Assembly (NCBI RefSeq): GCF_000181495.1
Contig: NZ_ABCF01000003.1
Coordinates: 1 to 64,000 of the forward strand
Length of the DNA: 64,000 nucleotides
From: Bacillus sp. SG-1
Lineage (GTDB): Bacteria; Bacillota; Bacilli; Bacillales; Bacillaceae_B
Reading direction: 5' to 3'
A program made the position numbers and the translations under genes. This document shows, in pieces, positions 24,990-33,408 of this stretch (the stretch's first letter is position 1; every line of letters begins with the position of its first letter). Below the pieces are notes generated by a model, which worked only from the letters and a program-made list of their open reading frames with translations, was not told the DNA's origin and made no database searches.

Positions 24990-25003
24990 ATCAAACGTTT
25001 GAT
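24990..25003. promoter_or_regulatory. Perfect 14-bp palindrome between divergent genes
   Basis: ATCAAACGTTTGAT lies 68 bases from the 64-aa gene start and 126 bases from the aprX start. TTGCAT immediately precedes it on the plus strand and CATTAT follows 8 bases later, so it would overlap a promoter. The core CAAACGTTTG is also present at 18458. It is not a consensus cre site. The regulator is unknown. Confidence 0.4.
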
Positions 25004-25128
25004 TAATAGACATTATCCTAAAGTAGTAAGCTTCGATGAAAAACAAAATTCCATTGGGCATTGGACAAGCGCCGCCACCATACCCTTTTCGTTTCAATAA
25101 GATATAGAAACGGAAAGGGTGTGAAAAA

Positions 25129-26466
25129 ATGTTTGGATATTCCATGATACAATTGGTACGATCGAATGCCCACCGACTGGACAGGTCGTTGCGTGAAGAA
25201 ATACTTAATCTATACAGGCCCTTTAGGTGGACTCCATGCTTCCTGCATAAGTTCTTTGAGGGATCTCTCAGGCATATGAAAAAGCTGCCGGTCATCATTG
25301 AGTTCGAAAAGGATTGCCATTTGGAGGGAACGGCAGAAATTGCAAGAGTCACCAATAATCATTTCCGCTCAAAGGTAAAGGGCGATTTCTCCAAGATATC
25401 CTGCTGCAGTGCAGATTTGTCCCCGAGCGGATTGGAAGAAGTCTTGAGCAGCTGCCGGCATGTTAAAAAAGTATATCTTAACCGAAAAGTCCACGCCTTA
25501 TTGGATAACGCAGTAGATTCAGCCAACGCGAAGAATGTTATCCGGCAAGGCAGAAAGTTGACGGGAAAGGGAGTGACCATTGCCGTCATTGATACAGGAA
25601 TATACCCTCACCAGGATTTATCAGGAAGAATCATAGGGTTTAAGGACTTTATTAATGACAGGCCGGATCCTTATGATGACAATGGGCATGGCACCCACTG
25701 TGCAGGAGATGCAGCCGGGGATGGTACGGCATCTGCAGGGCAATATATCGGACCAGCACCAGAAGCTGATATTGTCGGTGTGAAGGTCTTGGATAAGATG
25801 GGTTCCGGATCTCTGGATACAGTCATGCAGGGGGTTCAGTGGTGTATGGATTATAATGAAAACAACCCTGACAACAAGATTGATATTATCAGCATGTCTC
25901 TCGGAAGTGCTGCGCAATCCTATGAATCTGAGAATGATGACCCGATGGTGAAGATAGTAGAAAAAGCATGGGCTTCTGGAATTGTTGTCTGCGTGGCGGC
26001 AGGAAATGAAGGACCCGATGCCGGGACCATTGCAAGCCCGGGAATAAGCGACCAGGTGATAACTGTTGGGGCACTGAGTGACAATGATACCTCAGATACA
26101 AGGGAAGATGATGATGTGGCAAGCTTTTCGAGCAGGGGGCCGACCCTTTTTGGAAAGGCCAAGCCGGATATACTAGCACCTGGGGTGAATATCGTTTCAT
26201 TGCGCTCGCCCAATTCATATCTTGACAAGCTTCAAAAATCAAACCGGGTTGGCGATCAATATTTTGTGCTGTCAGGTACATCAATGGCAACTCCAATCTG
26301 TGCGGGCATTGTGGCCCTCCTTCTTGAACAATTACCACAGGCAAAACCCGAAGAGGTAAGATCGCTCCTCATGAATGGTACAGATTTATGGAAGGATAGA
26401 AATGAAAACATCTATGGCGCCGGGTATATCAATGCCGAGAATTCTGTACCGGGAAGTAATTCATAA
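25129..26466 (+). CDS. aprX: Intracellular-type subtilisin-like serine protease AprX
   Basis: A 445-residue S8 family peptidase matching B. subtilis AprX from the first residues (MFGYSMIQLVRSNAHRLDRS) to the last (GAGYINAENSVPG). The triad is Asp155 in AVIDTGIYP, His187 in DDNGHGTHCAGD, and Ser385 in SGTSMATPICAG, with the oxyanion Asn293 in AAGNEGPD. It has no classical signal peptide; the N-terminal ~140 residues, with the paired Cys residues CC at 92-93, act as a pro-region in relatives. The role is protein turnover, late growth phase in B. subtilis. A GGGTGTGAAAAA region precedes the ATG. Confidence 0.96.
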   Translation: MFGYSMIQLVRSNAHRLDRSLREEILNLYRPFRWTPCFLHKFFEGSLRHMKKLPVIIEFEKDCHLEGTAEIARVTNNHFRSKVKGDFSKISCCSADLSPSGLEEVLSSCRHVKKVYLNRKVHALLDNAVDSANAKNVIRQGRKLTGKGVTIAVIDTGIYPHQDLSGRIIGFKDFINDRPDPYDDNGHGTHCAGDAAGDGTASAGQYIGPAPEADIVGVKVLDKMGSGSLDTVMQGVQWCMDYNENNPDNKIDIISMSLGSAAQSYESENDDPMVKIVEKAWASGIVVCVAAGNEGPDAGTIASPGISDQVITVGALSDNDTSDTREDDDVASFSSRGPTLFGKAKPDILAPGVNIVSLRSPNSYLDKLQKSNRVGDQYFVLSGTSMATPICAGIVALLLEQLPQAKPEEVRSLLMNGTDLWKDRNENIYGAGYINAENSVPGSNS

Positions 26467-26478
26467 AAGATGAACAAA

Positions 26479-26508
26479 AGTCTGCCTTTTGCTAAAGCAG
26501 ACTTTTTT
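26479..26508 (+). terminator. Terminator after aprX
   Basis: AGTCTGC and GCAGACT pair around an 11-base loop, followed by six T residues. Confidence 0.88.
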
Positions 26509-26682
26509 ACTGTTTGTTTAATATAAATTACAAAATGGTAAGCAAGAGAGAAAAAACCGTGTAACCAGGAGGAGAATCCGGCACCAGGGATTTTTCTGAA
26601 AGCCTTATAAAAAAACGCATTACATAATAACGTTTCACACCTTGTCAGGAGGGAAAACATATAGAAAACAGGAGGGATCATT

Positions 26683-26829
26683 ATGTCTGGAAAAAAAGAA
26701 AAAAATGAAAATCTAAAACAAGCAGAACGTGACCTTCAAGAAGAAAAGAAGAATGAAAGTGTACTGGACCATAGCAGGGAACCTGATCAGCAGAACCGTC
26801 TGAAGGACCAGGAAAACTTAAGGAAATAA
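26683..26829 (+). CDS. 48-residue hydrophilic protein, unknown
   Basis: A short gene with AGGAGGG before the ATG and a terminator 12 bases after the stop. The product (MSGKKEKNENLKQAERDLQE and then KKNESVLDHSREPDQQNR) is highly charged and predicted to be mainly helical or disordered. It resembles small Bacillus proteins of unknown function in size and composition; no family name is claimed. Confidence 0.6.
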   Translation: MSGKKEKNENLKQAERDLQEEKKNESVLDHSREPDQQNRLKDQENLRK

Positions 26830-26840
26830 GATGACTTGGG

Positions 26841-26871
26841 GGAATGAAATCATAGGGTTTCATTCCTTTTT
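26841..26871 (+). terminator. Terminator after the 48-residue gene
   Basis: GGAATGAAA and TTTCATTCC pair perfectly around an 8-base loop, followed by TTTTTA. Confidence 0.88.
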
Positions 26872-26920
26872 ATTTAGACTTTGTAAAAGGGGGATGTTGT
26901 TTTTAATAAACAGCGCTGTC

Positions 26921-27040
26921 TGATTTCCGCTCCAGGTGCACGACTCCGCGGGGCGGGCGGTGAGCCTCCTCGGCTGCGCCTGCGGGGTCTCACCTGTCCC
27001 GCTAATCCCGCAGGAGGTCGCACACCTTCCGCTCCAATCT
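26921..27040 (-). repeat. Fold-back repeat element, full copy (reverse orientation)
   Basis: Reads TGATTTCCGCTCCAGGTGCA at the left and CACACCTTCCGCTCCAATC at the right, the reverse complement of the copy at 14283-14406 with few substitutions. It is non-coding. The following 370 bases up to 27410 hold an AT-rich stretch with a promoter-like TATAAT at 27359 and no gene. Confidence 0.85.
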
Positions 27041-27368
27041 ATCGTTACTTATATATTCACTGAACCCTCGTTATAACTTAAACGTGATGACTTGAATGAT
27101 GAGGTTCCAGAGTACCTATTTTGGGGGAATAAGGGAGCGGGTATAAAAAAATTCGGTTATTCTGCATTTAATCTTGAATAACAACATCATTAACTAATAA
27201 AGCCTAATAATAGATCTCAGTTAAACAGGGCTGTTGTTTTCACCAAGGCACACACTTTCCAAGGGGGGGTAATTTCCGGTATTTTGGTTTTTTTCAATCT
27301 TAAGCAAAAAAACAACATTAAGATTTAACAGAGCTAATACTTAAATAACAGAATATGGTATAATTAGC

Positions 27369-27391
27369 TTGCCTGATGAAGGCAATTTTTG
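27369..27391 (+). terminator. Hairpin with T-tract just downstream of a TATAAT box
   Basis: TTGCCT and AGGCAA form a 6-bp stem with a 5-base loop and a run of five T residues. It begins 5 bases after TATAAT (27359-27364) and ends 19 bases before a small start codon. It could be an attenuator, or a terminator from an older arrangement. Confidence 0.45.
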
Positions 27392-27409
27392 TTAAGGGAG
27401 GCGTTCATT

Positions 27410-27509
27410 ATGACAATCAGTTTTGAAGTGAACATGTATAAACACAAGGGGATCACGCCTCATTAACAAAGATTTTGAAGCGTTCCCCACAATTGAAAGG
27501 GGAAAATAA
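27410..27509 (+). pseudogene. Tiny leader-like gene, apparently frameshifted
   Basis: ATG 27410 has a good ribosome site (AAGGGAGG) and gives an 18-residue peptide MTISFEVNMYKHKGITPH. In another frame the sequence continues as RLINKDFEAFPTIERGK to a stop at 27509, one base before the next ATG. The two pieces could be one protein of about 33 residues broken by a one-base shift near 27450-27465, or the 18-residue peptide may be complete. Evidence is limited. Confidence 0.3.
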
Positions 27510-27510
27510 G

Positions 27511-27943
27511 ATGAATGTAAGAATAGAAGAAATTAATTCAGGTAACTGGTATGAGTGCTGTCAGCTGGAATTAACAAACGAACAAGCGGAGTACATGGAA
27601 TCGAATGCCGTTTCCATTGCCCAGACGAACATTAAAACCGTATGCCATCTATTTCAATGAAAAGGTCGCTGGGTTCCTGATGTTCAACTCTGTGAAGGAA
27701 GAGCTGGGCGGATACTGGATCTATAGAATTATGGTGGATAAGGCGTTGCAAGGCAGAGGAATAGGAAAAGAAGCTACAAAAATAATGATCAAGGAAATGG
27801 CCAAGCTGCCCGATGCAGAGAAGATCATCGTCGGTTATCACCCTGATAACAAGGGGGCGCATCACCTTTATGCAAGTCTGGGATTCGTCGATAACGGAAA
27901 TCGGTTTGGAAGGGAAATGGCGGTAATCTACTATCTGAAATAA
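27511..27943 (+). pseudogene. GNAT acetyltransferase (BltD/PaiA-like), frameshifted
   Basis: Two overlapping frames together encode one GNAT domain of about 143 residues. The first (MNVRIEEINSGNWYECCQLE to QTNIK) ends prematurely at 27660; the second continues as KPYAIYFNEKVAGFLMFNSV with the acetyl-CoA motif ALQGRGIGKEATKIM near residue 85 and HPDNKGAHHLYASLGFVDNG. The frames meet at an AAAA run (27634-27637): removing one A joins them cleanly as NIKPYAIYFNE. The order of conserved segments resembles polyamine acetyltransferases such as BltD. It is either a pseudogene or an assembly error. Confidence 0.8.
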
Positions 27944-27953
27944 CAAAATCTGG

Positions 27954-27982
27954 ACGGTTCTTCTAAAGAGGGCCGTTTTTTT
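27954..27982 (+). terminator. Terminator after the GNAT gene
   Basis: ACGGTTCTT and AAGAGGGCCGT pair imperfectly, followed by seven T residues. Confidence 0.7.
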
Positions 27983-28011
27983 ATTTTGAGAGCGCTGGGA
28001 GAAAATCGGGA

Positions 28012-28047
28012 AAAAGGACGTTCAATTTTAAAATGAGACGTCCTTTT
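28012..28047. terminator. Bidirectional terminator
   Basis: AAAAGGACGT and ACGTCCTTTT form a perfect 10-bp stem with a 16-base loop, 7 bases downstream of the minus-strand stop at 28054. Confidence 0.85.
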
Positions 28048-28053
28048 ATATGA

Positions 28054-28620
28054 CTATAAAATTCTTTTAAATATCCTAAAAAACCAAATGGATGCCTCTG
28101 TCCAGACCCAGCTGTATATCATGGAAAAAAGGGCTATGAGTATGACCGCCAGCCATTGGAAATCTGATGATATGCCTGGTCCAAGCAATGGGAAGTCGAA
28201 ACCATAAAGAATGATGACAATGCCTCCGAATAAAGCACAGCCTCCGGAGAAAATAATCATTAAGCGGTTTTTAAACTTATGAAACGCCAAGCCGGTCACA
28301 ATCCCCAATATTCCTGTAGTGAAGGTGAATATGACGACTTCGCTAGGCTGCCAAATCATGAGTACGCCAATGGCTGCCAGATAGGAAATGGCTCCATAGC
28401 CGGGAGAAATGACAGCCGCCAGGATCATGGGTGCTGTGGCCAGGGGGCTGACCAGGTAGCCGGGCCCTGGAAAGAAACCGCCTGCCGATTGGAATATGGC
28501 TGCAAGAGCACTAAGGATGCCAAGGGTAATCAGCACTCTCAGCCTGGAAGAGTTCATGGAGAAACGGTGCTGCAGGGCCTGTGCATCAGTGGAAGTATTT
28601 TGTAAAAAGTGTTTTAGCAT
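28054..28620 (-). CDS. Polytopic membrane protein, unknown (ECF S-component-like appearance)
   Basis: A 188-residue membrane protein with five to six helices. A short polar N-terminus is followed by LRVLITLGILSALAAIFQSA, then GPGYLVSPLATAPMILAAVI and MIWQPSEVVIFTFTTGILGI. The size and helix pattern recall energy-coupling-factor substrate-binding (S) proteins, but I cannot assign a vitamin or a family. It begins 6 bases after the propeller-protein stop codon and is likely cotranscribed with it. Start is ATG 28620 with AAGGGTAG upstream; ATG 28557 is an alternative. Confidence 0.6.
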   Translation of the reverse strand: MLKHFLQNTSTDAQALQHRFSMNSSRLRVLITLGILSALAAIFQSAGGFFPGPGYLVSPLATAPMILAAVISPGYGAISYLAAIGVLMIWQPSEVVIFTFTTGILGIVTGLAFHKFKNRLMIIFSGGCALFGGIVIILYGFDFPLLGPGISSDFQWLAVILIALFSMIYSWVWTEASIWFFRIFKRIL

Positions 28621-28626
28621 CAGCAG

Positions 28627-30348
28627 CTACCCTTTGACAATGCGCCAGAGTGAACCGGTTTTGGGTTTAGGATCCTTTTGGTCCATCCTGCCAAAATCGA
28701 CGACGTATAAGTGCCTGCCGTCCCTGCCGAACTTTGCTTGAATGGGACGGAGAGGTCCTTTTTCACTTTTCTCGCCCTTATGGTTTACAAAAAAGTCTCT
28801 GATCTGTCCGGTCTTCACATCCACCCTCACAACTTTATATCCCGGAGATTCTCCGTACGAACCAGCTCCGCCTCCGCCGAATTGGCCCAAGAAAATTTCT
28901 CCCTCGTATCCAAATTGGGGACTGGTGGAGAAGTCAAATTTATGTGATGCGGTATGGGGACTGAATCGGACCACGGGCTGGCTGGCAAGGGGAGGATGCT
29001 GTTTCAATAGAAAAGCAGGCTTCGGTTTATCTTTTACATGAAAGTGTTCCAGAGTGACCGGCAATCCGCTGTAGAAATCCGGCCAACCGTGCCAACCGGC
29101 AGAAGTGACCTCCCACAGATTATCCCAGTCACCATAAACCTGACGGCTGCCTCTGGCATCGGCCCCGTTATCAGATAGATAGAGTTTTCCGTTGAAAGGT
29201 GAGAATACGAGTCCAAACGGGTTACGGAAGCCATCGGCGATCATTTGAAGATTACTGCCATCCGGACTGCAGGAATAAAGCACTCCATTGGCCATCAGCT
29301 CGCCCTGCAGTACTTCGCCATCTTGAGCAGCCTCTCCAAAAGGCTTGAAGGCTCCAGTGACAGCCAAATCATCTTTTTCTGACAGCGGGTTGGAAGAGAT
29401 AAAGTTCCTGCCATTCAATGTGTAGTTTCTTGAAGGAGTTTCGTGAAATGTAGGGTGCATCTTCAGCCAGCGTTTATTATCAGTTCCGACGACGCCTGAG
29501 TTTGTCGCGGTTCCTACCGTGAAGTAAAGCTTCTTGTCAGGCCCCATGATGACATCCCCGGTAAAATGATCACCGCAAGTCTTCAGCCCATCCACAATGA
29601 CCTTTCTGCTGCCGTCAGGGGAAACTCTGATAATTCGTCCACAGCCTGCTCCAGGATAACCGGCAATCGCTCCTTCCGCTGCGTACAAATATCCATCCGC
29701 CCACGTGATTCCGGTTAGCGGTCCTTTAAATCCTTTTGCAAAGACATTGCCCTTACCCTCCGGAGGTACCTTAAGAATTCGTCCTTCCCCGGGCGGAGAA
29801 CCATAGGCATATCCTGACTCAGCTATATAAATCGAGCCATCCTCATCAAAGGTGATGCAAGTGGGATAGGTTAAGCCGGAGGCCACCTTCTCCAGCTTAT
29901 ATCCGTCCTGAAGTGTATACTCTTTTTCTTTCTTCTTTTTCTCTTTCTTTAAGGAATCTTTTAATTGAATCAACAGGTCCACCTGCTCCGTCTGGCCGGC
30001 AATCAAGGTCCGGAAATTCTGGTCTGAACTGGCACCTGGAAGAAAATAAGCAGGATAACTGAAATACTCCTGAAGCAGCTGATATTCCCTTAAATAAAGT
30101 TCATCCACGGTTTCCTCGAAGGATTGATATTGAATATCAAGCTGCGGTAGATTTCTGAGACCTCCTTGAAAAAGCGTGATATTTTTAATGATTTCGAGTT
30201 GGGCCGCCTGTTTTTGATACATGTCCACCAATTGTCCGGCCAGCTCGGGATATGGATTTTGCTCATACAAATGTCCGTATAGATAAAGGTTCACAAACTC
30301 CCATACATACTCTTTTTCAAGCATCCTATTTGGAATATATCCGTTCAC
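28627..30348 (-). CDS. Six-bladed beta-propeller sugar dehydrogenase-like protein with N-terminal extension
   Basis: A 573-residue protein. Residues 1-140 form a helical domain (YVWEFVNLYLYGHLYEQNPY and onward) and a KEKKKKEKE linker; from about 150 a six-bladed propeller like PQQ-dependent glucose/sorbosone dehydrogenases begins, with blades such as GLTYPTCITFDEDGSIYIAE, ADGYLYAAEGAIAGY, DVIMGPDKKLYFTVGTATNS, GLVFSPFNGKLYLSDNGADA and YVVDFGRMD. No signal peptide is seen. The start is set at GTG 30348 because the strong ribosome site AAAAAGGAGG lies 8 bases before it; the ATG 10 codons upstream would place this site inside the gene. Its role, possibly spore-related, is unproven. Confidence 0.75.
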   Translation of the reverse strand: MNGYIPNRMLEKEYVWEFVNLYLYGHLYEQNPYPELAGQLVDMYQKQAAQLEIIKNITLFQGGLRNLPQLDIQYQSFEETVDELYLREYQLLQEYFSYPAYFLPGASSDQNFRTLIAGQTEQVDLLIQLKDSLKKEKKKKEKEYTLQDGYKLEKVASGLTYPTCITFDEDGSIYIAESGYAYGSPPGEGRILKVPPEGKGNVFAKGFKGPLTGITWADGYLYAAEGAIAGYPGAGCGRIIRVSPDGSRKVIVDGLKTCGDHFTGDVIMGPDKKLYFTVGTATNSGVVGTDNKRWLKMHPTFHETPSRNYTLNGRNFISSNPLSEKDDLAVTGAFKPFGEAAQDGEVLQGELMANGVLYSCSPDGSNLQMIADGFRNPFGLVFSPFNGKLYLSDNGADARGSRQVYGDWDNLWEVTSAGWHGWPDFYSGLPVTLEHFHVKDKPKPAFLLKQHPPLASQPVVRFSPHTASHKFDFSTSPQFGYEGEIFLGQFGGGGAGSYGESPGYKVVRVDVKTGQIRDFFVNHKGEKSEKGPLRPIQAKFGRDGRHLYVVDFGRMDQKDPKPKTGSLWRIVKG

Positions 30349-30429
30349 AGAAAAAGCCTCCTTTTTACATACCGTCATTCATAAGGTATTCGGCTAGGAG
30401 GCGATTTATTTTTCTTTTGTTTTCAAGGT

Positions 30430-31176
30430 TTACCAAGAGTCTATAATAAACGGATGATTCTCCATATCCGCCTTATAATCAACCCGCGTGTCTCTGTCGA
30501 CTTCGATGCATTCGAGAAAATCATTCCTCTTGAGATTTGCAATCATCTCCTTGGTTCCGCCAAACAGGGTGAAGTCGATGTCAGGGTCGGTATACAGGCA
30601 CCAATCTTTAGCTTCATTCCACCAATAAGTAGGCGACCCGATATGTTGGTCACTATCGTATAAATGAATAACGTCATCAAGGCTTCCATAGTAAAGGAAT
30701 CCTTTACTGTGGTCTTCCCGGTAAAAGGGAATAGCCAGCAAATCATATTGAAAGCAGCATTTTCCCGAAGTGAACGACTGTAATACTGGGCTAATTTCTT
30801 CCACTGTCTTCCTCTCCATAGTACCTGCATGTGGAAAGATCATATACCTCGGGACCTGGTTTCCAAGTATGTGGCTGATGGTATGGCTGCTGAATTCTTT
30901 CGTGTACTGAAGGTTGAAATTCTGCGCCAGTTCTTTAAAGCTGATCGGCTCTGCCGACTCAAACGCCGGGTCCTCGTCGGGATCACATTGGCTCCATAAC
31001 AGTTCCTTATCTTTGATTTCATGATCAAGGTAAAAGGGGTGCATAATCTTGCAATAATGACTGAATCTGTGAGGGATAAAGTTCAATACACGGCTGCCTT
31101 TCCATTTGTCAAAATCGCCGGGTTCTGTCTCATCGATTATCCATTGAAATGCCGAAAATTCTTTTAGCTTTTTCAT
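30430..31176 (-). CDS. Hypothetical 248-residue soluble protein
   Basis: A soluble protein rich in aromatic residues and acidic residues, without signal peptide or membrane helices. Visible segments are VLNFIPHRFSHYCKIMHPFY near residue 30, HTISHILGNQVPRYMIFPHAG near residue 98, and TYWWNEAKDWCLYTDPDIDF near residue 185. The organisation recalls small stand-alone proteins of the SUKH/immunity type only superficially; I cannot assign a family. GGAGGAG precedes ATG 31176. It lies 21 bases after the membrane protein gene 31198-32097 on the same strand, probably one transcript. Confidence 0.65.
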   Translation of the reverse strand: MKKLKEFSAFQWIIDETEPGDFDKWKGSRVLNFIPHRFSHYCKIMHPFYLDHEIKDKELLWSQCDPDEDPAFESAEPISFKELAQNFNLQYTKEFSSHTISHILGNQVPRYMIFPHAGTMERKTVEEISPVLQSFTSGKCCFQYDLLAIPFYREDHSKGFLYYGSLDDVIHLYDSDQHIGSPTYWWNEAKDWCLYTDPDIDFTLFGGTKEMIANLKRNDFLECIEVDRDTRVDYKADMENHPFIIDSW

Positions 31177-31197
31177 CTCAGAATCTCCTCCTGAATT

Positions 31198-32097
31198 TTA
31201 TTCTTTCGGCAGCACCATAAAGTTATCTCCGTTGATCTTAATCGTAACCTGCTCGTCAGGATGCCCTTTGATAATCATCTTTTTGCCAATCATCTCAGGG
31301 GCAGAGGGCGAGACGTTCGAGATAGTTCCTTCTATATAATGTGGTTCTGAATGTTGAATGGCGGCATCAATGTTGAAATAGGGTTCGTATCTGCGGAAGT
31401 TTATCTTGAAGCCTTGTGAAGCATGATCAACGGTGAAAAAGGTGTAATCATTCCAATTGTCATGCTGAATGAGGGGTTCCACCCACTGTTCTTCTGCATA
31501 ATGGATTGAATTGCTCCGTTCTGTTGGCTCGCCTGTTTCCAGGTCATACTCCTGTACGTAACGGAACTCACATCCTCTATCCAGCCCGCAGCCTGGATAC
31601 TCATAAGTAACTTCAATGGCCGGTTCTCTCTTACCGCCCATAGCTGCATTCATTTCGTTTGAGTAAGGAGGGATGAAGGAGCTGTCTTGAATGAGGATTG
31701 TCCCTTTTATGCTATCTTGCAGATTTGCCTCGTTCTCAGCAAAAGCCTTTGTTATTCCTTGAGGGAAAAGCTGCTTCATCGCTCTTTTATTTGAGATGTC
31801 CATATGTACTTCAAACAGCAAATTTAAAAAGAGGAAGGAAGCGACAATATAAAGGAACGTTTTAATCACTATGTATCTGGGTGTGAAGAGGAGCCTCTTT
31901 GCCAGCATAGCATTGACGATAGGGACAGCAATGAACATCACCAGCGGCAGGCCGAAAAAAGATCCGATGATCATCGTGTTTGAGTAAGGCTCCATGGGAT
32001 GCTGTGGATCAAGCAGTACAAAGATTCCGTAGTACACCCACATATAAACTGTAGCGGCAAAGAAAAACAACAGTTCTCTTCCTATTCGTTTTTTCAT
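31198..32097 (-). CDS. Membrane protein with three N-terminal helices and an extracytoplasmic domain
   Basis: A 299-residue protein: helices near residues 8-25 (LLFFFAATVYMWVYYGIFV), 40-60 and 72-95 (YIVIKTFLYIVASFLFLNLL), then a ~190-residue extracytoplasmic domain with EVTYEYPGCGLDRGCEFRYV and a C-terminal MIIKGHPDEQVTIKINGDNF. Two Cys residues in the GCGLDRGC segment could form a disulphide. The family is not recognised. ATG 32097 is preceded by GGGGGAAATAC; the longer upstream frame is unsupported. It is upstream of and close to the 248-residue protein gene. Confidence 0.65.
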   Translation of the reverse strand: MKKRIGRELLFFFAATVYMWVYYGIFVLLDPQHPMEPYSNTMIIGSFFGLPLVMFIAVPIVNAMLAKRLLFTPRYIVIKTFLYIVASFLFLNLLFEVHMDISNKRAMKQLFPQGITKAFAENEANLQDSIKGTILIQDSSFIPPYSNEMNAAMGGKREPAIEVTYEYPGCGLDRGCEFRYVQEYDLETGEPTERSNSIHYAEEQWVEPLIQHDNWNDYTFFTVDHASQGFKINFRRYEPYFNIDAAIQHSEPHYIEGTISNVSPSAPEMIGKKMIIKGHPDEQVTIKINGDNFMVLPKE

Positions 32098-32200
32098 GTA
32101 TTTCCCCCAGTGAAAGATTAGTCTATGAATATACAATTATTGTAACAATATAGAACCGTCGGTTAATTTTTCCTGCTGTTTTTTAAAAAAGTCATAAAGA

Positions 32201-32228
32201 AACCTCCCCACATAATAGTGAGGAGGTT
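32201..32228 (-). terminator. Terminator of the metzincin gene
   Basis: AACCTCCCCA and TGAGGAGGTT pair with one mismatch around an 8-base loop, 15 bases after the minus-strand stop; T-rich sequence follows on the minus strand. Confidence 0.75.
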
Positions 32229-32242
32229 GATAGATTGAGAGA

Positions 32243-33118
32243 TTAGTTACCGTACCAAGTCTTATGAGCTTGGATTTCGTCATCATGTTCTTGATGCCAG
32301 TAGTCCACTTGATAAGAATAATCGTAATTCATGATACACTTGATTCCGCTGCCTTGCGGGTCATGTCCCAATCCATAGTTATGGGAAAATTCATGCTGTG
32401 CTGCATACGAAGTGTTTTGAGCTCCCTGGTCAAGGTTGACGCTGATGGCACTTCCGCTTGGATCTGAAGAATATACATAAGCGATTCCTCCAGAATTAAA
32501 GTTCGCATCTTTTGTAAAGCCTGCCACGAAATCATAGCCTCGTCCATTCCAATCGCGCTCTAGATCCTGCAGGATTTCAACCGCATCATTTCCTTGTGAA
32601 GACCACTCTGCAAATGCTTGGATTTTGAAATCGATTCCGTGATCACGCATGAATGCATCATCTGCTTTTTCTACTATATTTTGAGTCAGTGTCTGCCAAT
32701 CGGGATTAGCGGCGCGATATTCTTCATCAACTGCTACGAGGACGGTCACAGTCCGGTCGGCTGATGTGGAAGTGTCCCCAGATCCGGAACCAGAATCACC
32801 GCCATTGCCGAACAAGCCGAACAATTCGGATGATTCCTTGTCACTTTTCTTTTCCTTTTTATCTTTGGATTTTTTGATTTTCTTATCTTTCTTCTTTTTG
32901 CCCTTTTCATCCAACACTTCTGCAACGGAGCTTTGTTCCACAAAAGATGGTGAGTCAAACTCTTGTTTTCCTTGATGCTTGGACTTGGGAAGTGCGTGCC
33001 CGATGTGAGCTGAATCTTTCTGATGGTCGAACGCATCTTGTGAAGAAGCGGATGGCAGGCTAGGAAAAACAGCCAGGGATAAAGCTAACGACAGTGTAAT
33101 AAATTTCTTTTTCTTCAA
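32243..33118 (-). CDS. Secreted zinc metalloprotease (metzincin-like)
   Basis: A 291-residue exported protease. A signal peptide (MKKKKFITLSLALSLAVFPS, cut near SAS) is followed by a lysine-rich, low-complexity pro-segment (roughly residues 75-95, KGKKKKDKKIKK and further), then a catalytic domain. The zinc motif HEFSHNYGLGHD near residue 242 is the metzincin type HExxHxxGxxH/D with Asp as third ligand, and the Met-turn is CIMNYDYS near residue 262. Its substrates are unknown. The start is TTG 33118 with GGGAGG upstream; no ATG fits the signal peptide. Confidence 0.85.
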   Translation of the reverse strand: MKKKKFITLSLALSLAVFPSLPSASSQDAFDHQKDSAHIGHALPKSKHQGKQEFDSPSFVEQSSVAEVLDEKGKKKKDKKIKKSKDKKEKKSDKESSELFGLFGNGGDSGSGSGDTSTSADRTVTVLVAVDEEYRAANPDWQTLTQNIVEKADDAFMRDHGIDFKIQAFAEWSSQGNDAVEILQDLERDWNGRGYDFVAGFTKDANFNSGGIAYVYSSDPSGSAISVNLDQGAQNTSYAAQHEFSHNYGLGHDPQGSGIKCIMNYDYSYQVDYWHQEHDDEIQAHKTWYGN

Positions 33119-33408
33119 TTCTATTTCCTCCCAAATTGTTCTAGTATGTATAACCCTCTATTAAACTATCATATATAAATCTTTTTTTCGGGAGGCACAA
33201 AGAATCATTTCTGAAAGACTGCTATGAAAAAAGCCTTATTTTCTGTTAAGAATGGATTGCAGGCGTGTTAAAACCTTGTAAATCCATGTTCCCTAGTAAG
33301 AAGAGTGGTTATAAAAATTACCAGTCGTACCGCCTTACAGCTTTTCGCAATATCTCCGCCGTTTGTGGTACAATCAGTTACGACAAAATGAGCGAAGGAA
33401 GTAATACG

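Noticed and set aside
33265-33408. N-terminal extension of RlmCD
   Set aside because: The extra 48 codons lack a family match; length and start fit ATG 33409.
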